Shown here: piece after piece, positions 6,651 through 9,953 of the stretch | Layout: every line of letters starts with the position of its first letter | Numbering within the stretch: the first letter of the stretch is position 1 | Source of the DNA: Chlamydiota bacterium | Lineage (GTDB): Bacteria > Chlamydiota > Chlamydiia > Chlamydiales > Simkaniaceae | Reading direction: 5' to 3' | Assembly: GCA_021772295.1 (NCBI GenBank) | Contig: JAJFMG010000194.1 | Location: forward strand, 1 to 9,953 | Length of the DNA: 9,953 nucleotides | Program-made: the position numbers and the translations under genes | The notes under the pieces: model-generated | Database searches by the model: none | The model's input: the letters and a program-made list of their open reading frames with translations, nothing else | What the model was told of the DNA's origin: nothing

Positions 6651-6718
6651 AAAACCTATGATCTCATTTTTCACCGCTATTTAAGATAAGATCATAGGCC
6701 TTTTGGTCTTTGATCTTA
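6651..6718. repeat. Overlapping inverted repeats forming alternative hairpins
   Basis: Arm A, CCTATGATCT (6655-6664), is perfectly complementary to arm B, AGATCATAGG (6689-6698). Arm B also sits within a second hairpin: 6687-6700 pairs with 6705-6718 around a TTTT loop (12 Watson-Crick pairs, one G-U, one T-T mismatch). The two hairpins cannot form together. On the minus strand the A-B stem is followed by TTTTATAG, a weak terminator-like tail directed towards gpmA. It could equally be a remnant of a small mobile element or a cluster of operator sites. Confidence 0.55.
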
Positions 6719-6801
6719 ATTGACCTCATGATCCAACTAGACTAACATAGGAAGAAATGATGTAATCAAATCTTAAACTCGCGTCTATTTACCTTTTAAC
6801 T

Positions 6802-6807
6802 TATAAT
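6802..6807 (+). promoter_or_regulatory. Consensus -10 (TATAAT) for rluB, possibly leaderless
   Basis: A perfect TATAAT ends seven bases before the rluB ATG at 6815, and no Shine-Dalgarno site lies between. A start 7-8 bases after the -10 would put the first transcribed base at or next to the A of the ATG. No convincing -35 is found 16-18 bases upstream (TTAAAC at 6773-6778 is too far). Confidence 0.45.
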
Positions 6808-6814
6808 CTCTGCT

Positions 6815-7537
6815 ATGGATTACAAAAAAAATATTTCAGATGGTATTAGGCTTAGCAAGGCACTAGCTAAAGCTGGGGTAGCTTCAAGGAGAGCCTGTGA
6901 AAAGCTTATTTTTGATGGCTCAGTTCGAGTAAATGGCAAAGTAGAGCTGCTTCCACAAGCCAAAGTTGTGATCGGAAGAGATCAAATACAGGTGGGGAAA
7001 AAACCAATTCTCGCTCCTGAAAATAAAGTTTATTACCTGCTTAATAAACCTAAAAATTTTATTTGCTCCAATCTTCATGGCGATAACAAAAGGCTCGTGA
7101 TTGATCTTTTTGCTCATCTGCCCTATCGACTCTTTACTGTTGGTAGACTTGATAGAGACACTACAGGACTTTTGATTCTTACCAATGATGGTCATTTTGC
7201 GCAAAAAGTAATTCACCCCTCTTCAAATCTCACCAAAAGCTACCTTGTAAAAACTGGGCGCGAAATTACACATGAAGATTTAAAAACAATTAGCGAAGGC
7301 GTGGATATTGAAGGCACATTTGTCAAACCAGTATCTGTTACAAAAATACGGAAAGCTACTGTAAAAGTTTGTGTAAGAGAAGGAAAGAAAAGAGAAGTTA
7401 GACGACTTGTTGAAAAAGCTGATTTAAAAATTATTACTTTAAAAAGAATTCGAATTGGTGGCCTAACTCTTGGTGATTTAGCAGAAGGTTCATTTAGAGT
7501 TCTTACAGAAAAAGAGCGAGAAGTCATTTTCCAATAA
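6815..7537 (+). CDS. rluB: RsuA/RluB-family rRNA pseudouridine synthase
   Basis: Converts a specific uridine in ribosomal RNA to pseudouridine; RluB-type enzymes act on 23S and RsuA on 16S rRNA. The 240 residues begin with an S4 RNA-binding domain (about 12-60, IRLSKALAKAGVASRRACEKLI). The catalytic domain has YYLLNKPKNFICS (73-85), the signature GRLDRDTTGLLILTNDG (110-126) with catalytic Asp113, and the conserved REGKKREVRRL (188-198). Length and the S4 domain favour the RluB/RsuA subfamily, but the exact target cannot be told from sequence, so the symbol is by similarity. No other Met is available before the S4 domain, so ATG 6815 is the start despite the missing ribosome binding site. It is divergent from gpmA, and a family member also neighbours pgm in Chlamydia. 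Confidence 0.9.
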   Translation: MDYKKNISDGIRLSKALAKAGVASRRACEKLIFDGSVRVNGKVELLPQAKVVIGRDQIQVGKKPILAPENKVYYLLNKPKNFICSNLHGDNKRLVIDLFAHLPYRLFTVGRLDRDTTGLLILTNDGHFAQKVIHPSSNLTKSYLVKTGREITHEDLKTISEGVDIEGTFVKPVSVTKIRKATVKVCVREGKKREVRRLVEKADLKIITLKRIRIGGLTLGDLAEGSFRVLTEKEREVIFQ

Positions 7538-7550
7538 CCTTTTTTTTCTC

Positions 7551-7573
7551 TTTCGTCTAAGATATGTACGAAA
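7551..7573 (+). repeat. Short inverted repeat after rluB
   Basis: TTTCGT (7551-7556) pairs with ACGAAA (7568-7573) over an 11-base loop, 14 bases after the rluB stop. A run of eight T lies before the stem (7540-7547), not after it, so it is not a standard terminator on the plus strand. GTACGA occurs twice here (7566-7571 and 7586-7591), 20 bases apart. Confidence 0.3.
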
Positions 7574-7594
7574 CCAATTATTTAGGTACGAGGA

Positions 7595-8272
7595 ATGCTT
7601 TCTACAATCGCAAGGCTCTTTGGTAAATCCCCATTTGCGCCCCTTCAGACTCATATGAAAAAGGTAGCAGCATGCATAAAAATGCTTACCAAAATTTTTG
7701 ACAGTATTGAAAAAGGTGACTTTTCTAAACTGGAAGAAAATGCAAAAGCTCTTTCTAAGTTAGAACATGAAGCAGATCTTACTAAAAATGACATTCGCAA
7801 TCATTTACCCAAAAGTATTTTTCTTCCAATCGATCGTCCTCAGTTTTTAGAAATACTCTCTATTCAAGATAGCATTGCTGATAAAGCAGAAGAGATTGGT
7901 TTTTTACTTTCCTTTTCTTCAATGAAAAAAAGAACTGATTTATATAAAAACTTAAACGCCCTTTTTGTAAAAAATGTCGAAGCTTTTTGGGATGTTAGAA
8001 ATATCTTGAAAGAACTTGATGAATTGCTAGAATCTTCTTTCGGTGGAATTGAAGCCGAGAAAGTGAAGGTAATGGTGGAAAAAACTTCTTACAAAGAATA
8101 TGAGGCTGATAAACTTAAAATTTCTCTTCTCAAAGAGTTTTTTGAAACTGCAGATGATGTCCCTAATACAATATTCTATCTTTACACAAAACTCATTGAA
8201 GAGATCAATCAACTCTCTCATATTTCAGAGAGGTTAGCACATCGAATCAGAATGGTTTTAGAACTTAAGTAA
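7595..8272 (+). CDS. DUF47 / PhoU-like phosphate transport accessory protein
   Basis: Cytoplasmic all-helical protein of the DUF47 (TIGR00153) family, thought to regulate the PiT phosphate transporter next to it, as PhoU does for Pst. The 225 residues match the family's usual 215-225. The N-terminus LFGKSPFAPLQTHMKKVAACIKML (8-31) is characteristic and supports ATG 7595. PhoU-like acidic motifs that could bind metal are visible at EHEAD (57-61), near QDSIADKAEE (91-100) and at YKEYEADKL (166-174). A possible ribosome binding site (TAGG, 7583-7586) is weak. The stop lies two bases before the PiT start, so the two genes are translated together. The same pair occurs in Chlamydia, where it is annotated as hypothetical plus phosphate permease. 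Confidence 0.9.
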   Translation: MLSTIARLFGKSPFAPLQTHMKKVAACIKMLTKIFDSIEKGDFSKLEENAKALSKLEHEADLTKNDIRNHLPKSIFLPIDRPQFLEILSIQDSIADKAEEIGFLLSFSSMKKRTDLYKNLNALFVKNVEAFWDVRNILKELDELLESSFGGIEAEKVKVMVEKTSYKEYEADKLKISLLKEFFETADDVPNTIFYLYTKLIEEINQLSHISERLAHRIRMVLELK

Positions 8273-8274
8273 TC

Positions 8275-9699
8275 ATGGCAATAGAACATATTCTCCTTAT
8301 TTTAGTCCTTATCTGCGGGTTCTACATGGCGTGGAACATCGGTGCAAACGATGTTTCCAACGCAATGGGAACATCCGTTGGATCTGGCGCACTTACTCTT
8401 TTTAAAGCAGTTGTGATTGCTGGAGTATTAGAATTTGCAGGAGCATTTTTCTTAGGATCTAATGTATCCGAGACACTCCAAAGTGGAATTGTAGATCCTG
8501 GTATTTTTGACCAAGACCCAAGCATACTACTCTATGGTATGATAGCATCGCTACTTGCAACAGCCGTTTGGCTTCAAATTGCCTCTTATTTTAGATGGCC
8601 TGTATCCACGACACATGCAATTGTCGGGGCTATCATTGGATTTGGAGCAGTGATAGGTGGAATGCACGCAGTGCATTGGGGAGAAGTGGGTAATATTGCA
8701 CTTGGCTGGGTAATATCTCCCGTACTTAGCGCCTTTTTCTCTTTTTTCTTATTTAGCATCCTGCAACGAAAAGTTTTATTTTCTACAAATCCTATAAAAT
8801 CTACCCTAAGACTCATTCCTGTTTTTGTATTTATTGTCTTTATGACTTTTATAATGAGTGTGGTTTCTGACGGTATTCCATCTCTTAATGCGTACCTCTC
8901 CTCCATTGAAAAAGTTCTACTCTCTGCACTTTTATCAGCGCTATTTGCATTTGGGAGTTATTTTTTAATTAGAAGAGTAGCAAGTAAAGCAAAGCTAGAG
9001 CGAAAATATTCCCCCTATCTCTCGCAACAACTATTCAGTATGAATAAGGTTGTAAAACATTTAAGAAGAGTATTTTTATCCTCAAAGGGTTCTCAAAAAG
9101 AGGCCGTATCAAACATACTTTCTAGTGCTGAAGAAATTAAAGATACACTGCAAGAAAAATCCCAAAAGTACACGAAAAGCTCCGACTATCAAGTCGTTGA
9201 AAAGATGTTTGCGTTTTTACAGATACTAAGCGCTGCATACGTTGCTTTTGGTCATGGAGCAAATGATGTAGCAAATGCTATCGGCCCCGTTGCTGCCTCA
9301 CTTGAAATTATTAAAAACAAGTCTCTTTCCTTGCATACACAAGTACCTACCTGGCTACTTGCATTTGGTGGAATTGGTATTGTTGTTGGACTTGCTACTT
9401 GGGGCTGGAGAGTCATGGAAACCATTGGAAAAAAAATTACCGAACTTACGCCAACTAGAGGCTTTTGCGCAGAATTTGGCGCTGCAATCACAATTTTATT
9501 TGCATCCAAACTAGGCCTACCTGTTTCTACAACTCACTGCATCGTTGGAGCCGTTCTTGGAGTTGGCCTTGCCAAAGGAATTGCTGCTTTAAATTTAAGA
9601 GTCCTTCGAGAAATCGTTTTGTCATGGGTAATCACTATCCCAGCAAGCGCCATTGCTTGTATTTTGTTTTTCTATTTGATCAAAGCAATCTTCAATTAA
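8275..9699 (+). CDS. pit: PiT-family inorganic phosphate transporter
   Basis: Inner-membrane low-affinity phosphate transporter (PiT/PHO4 family), driven by protons or sodium. The 474 residues form two inverted halves, each with the family signatures: GANDVSNAMGT (23-33) and WPVSTTHAIVGA (108-119) in the first, GANDVANAIGP (328-338) and LPVSTTHCIVGAVLGVG (415-431) in the second. About ten to twelve hydrophobic segments are visible (for example about 5-22, 45-62, 85-103, 110-130, 142-163, 180-197, 213-232, 358-376, 400-435 and 447-470). The hydrophilic stretch at about 233-310 is the usual central cytoplasmic loop. ATG 8275 follows the DUF47 stop by two bases without a clear ribosome binding site, suggesting coupled translation. 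The ion used cannot be decided from sequence. Confidence 0.95.
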   Translation: MAIEHILLILVLICGFYMAWNIGANDVSNAMGTSVGSGALTLFKAVVIAGVLEFAGAFFLGSNVSETLQSGIVDPGIFDQDPSILLYGMIASLLATAVWLQIASYFRWPVSTTHAIVGAIIGFGAVIGGMHAVHWGEVGNIALGWVISPVLSAFFSFFLFSILQRKVLFSTNPIKSTLRLIPVFVFIVFMTFIMSVVSDGIPSLNAYLSSIEKVLLSALLSALFAFGSYFLIRRVASKAKLERKYSPYLSQQLFSMNKVVKHLRRVFLSSKGSQKEAVSNILSSAEEIKDTLQEKSQKYTKSSDYQVVEKMFAFLQILSAAYVAFGHGANDVANAIGPVAASLEIIKNKSLSLHTQVPTWLLAFGGIGIVVGLATWGWRVMETIGKKITELTPTRGFCAEFGAAITILFASKLGLPVSTTHCIVGAVLGVGLAKGIAALNLRVLREIVLSWVITIPASAIACILFFYLIKAIFN

Positions 9700-9768
9700 T
9701 TTCTTTTTTTCTACAAAAAATGTCTAAAAACGGTAAAAGGAAATATTCGACAATAAGTATTTTTTATT

Positions 9769-9953
9769 ATGAATAATATTCCTGAATTATCACAAATCAT
9801 TGAGCAAAAAACAAAGCATTACCTGATCACCAAAATCGGTAGAACTTTAGATGAAGCTACTGATGAAGAATTTTACTACGCATTTTCCCTTGCCATACAA
9901 GAAGAAATCATGGTCAATTGGAGCGCAACATCTCATACCTTCACAAAAAAAGG
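9769..9953 (+). CDS. glgP: Glycogen phosphorylase, N-terminal part (3' end outside window)
   Basis: The first 61 codons of a gene running off the right edge. The product reads HYLITKIGRTLDEATDEEFYYAFSLAI from residue 17, then EEIMVNWSATSHTFTKK. This matches the N-terminal pattern of bacterial glycogen/maltodextrin phosphorylases (HYL..LGR....A....YYA.ALA.R......W..T...Y.KK), including the chlamydial enzyme. The complete protein would release glucose-1-phosphate from glycogen using PLP and phosphate; the catalytic region is not in the window. No Shine-Dalgarno site lies within 15 bases of the ATG, and AAAAGG (9735-9740) is too distant. The 69-base gap after pit is AT-rich with no clear terminator or promoter. 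I place the start at 9769 because the next Met is at residue 48, inside the conserved part. Confidence 0.85.
   Translation, partial: MNNIPELSQIIEQKTKHYLITKIGRTLDEATDEEFYYAFSLAIQEEIMVNWSATSHTFTKK

Larger units (their letters stand above)
6333..6814. other. Divergent intergenic region between gpmA and rluB
   Basis: This 482-bp region separates the minus-strand gpmA operon from plus-strand rluB. The gpmA-proximal part (6346-6365) holds its candidate promoter, and the rluB end holds a perfect TATAAT. Bases about 6651-6735 carry a cluster of related inverted repeats, listed separately. An 84-codon frame exists at 6430-6684, but it has no ribosome binding site, its codons are AT-driven and its product resembles nothing I know. 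It could be a remnant of a lost gene, but I do not call it coding. The strip 6430-6540 is especially AT-rich. Confidence 0.55.

Noticed and set aside
6430..6684. 84-codon plus-strand frame in the divergent intergenic region
   Set aside because: It has no ribosome binding site or promoter, its product has no recognisable motif, and its 3' end overlaps the inverted repeat cluster. A decayed gene or transposase remnant is possible but cannot be supported.
9700..9768. Terminator or promoter between pit and glgP
   Set aside because: The gap is AT-rich with T-runs, but I found no stem preceding a T-tract and no properly spaced -35/-10 pair.
9465..9776. Open frame overlapping the end of pit in another frame
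   Set aside because: It overlaps the conserved second PiT signature region; the translation is rich in Arg, Trp and Cys with no meaningful pattern.

Overview
The window is AT-rich, densely coded bacterial DNA, most likely from the phylum Chlamydiae (probably an environmental, amoeba-associated lineage rather than a Chlamydia species). This rests on gene content and order. A hisS-aspS pair, a nifU-like/nifS-like/gpmA block lying next to an RsuA-family pseudouridine synthase, and a DUF47-PiT phosphate transporter pair are all neighbourhoods I recall from Chlamydia genomes. The last gene matches the N-terminus of chlamydial glycogen phosphorylase. Shine-Dalgarno sites are often weak or absent.

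Layout, left to right. Bases 2-358 are the 3' end of an unrecognised gene. Bases 359-640 are non-coding and hold two clear inverted repeats. Bases 641-3743 are hisS and aspS, one base apart on the plus strand. They meet a minus-strand operon head-on: the aspS and nifU-like stop codons share one TTAA. That operon, read from 6332 down to 3740, is gpmA, a nifS-like gene and a nifU-like gene, with overlapping or nearly touching ends. A 482-bp divergent intergenic region (6333-6814) contains a cluster of related inverted repeats and candidate promoters for both sides. rluB-like (6815-7537), a DUF47 gene (7595-8272) and a PiT transporter (8275-9699) follow on the plus strand. The 5' end of glgP starts at 9769 and runs off the window.

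Functionally this is housekeeping: charging tRNA with His and Asp, lower glycolysis, rRNA modification, phosphate uptake and glycogen breakdown. The unusual parts are as follows. The NifS-like protein appears to have a Met where cysteine desulfurases have their catalytic Cys. Its NifU-like partner appears to have lost two of three scaffold Cys ligands while keeping the C-terminal CxxC. AspRS carries the two residues associated with non-discriminating enzymes. rluB has a perfect TATAAT placed so that its mRNA may be leaderless. The intergenic repeats 6651-6735 can form mutually exclusive hairpins. No mobile element, CRISPR array, tRNA or rRNA was found.
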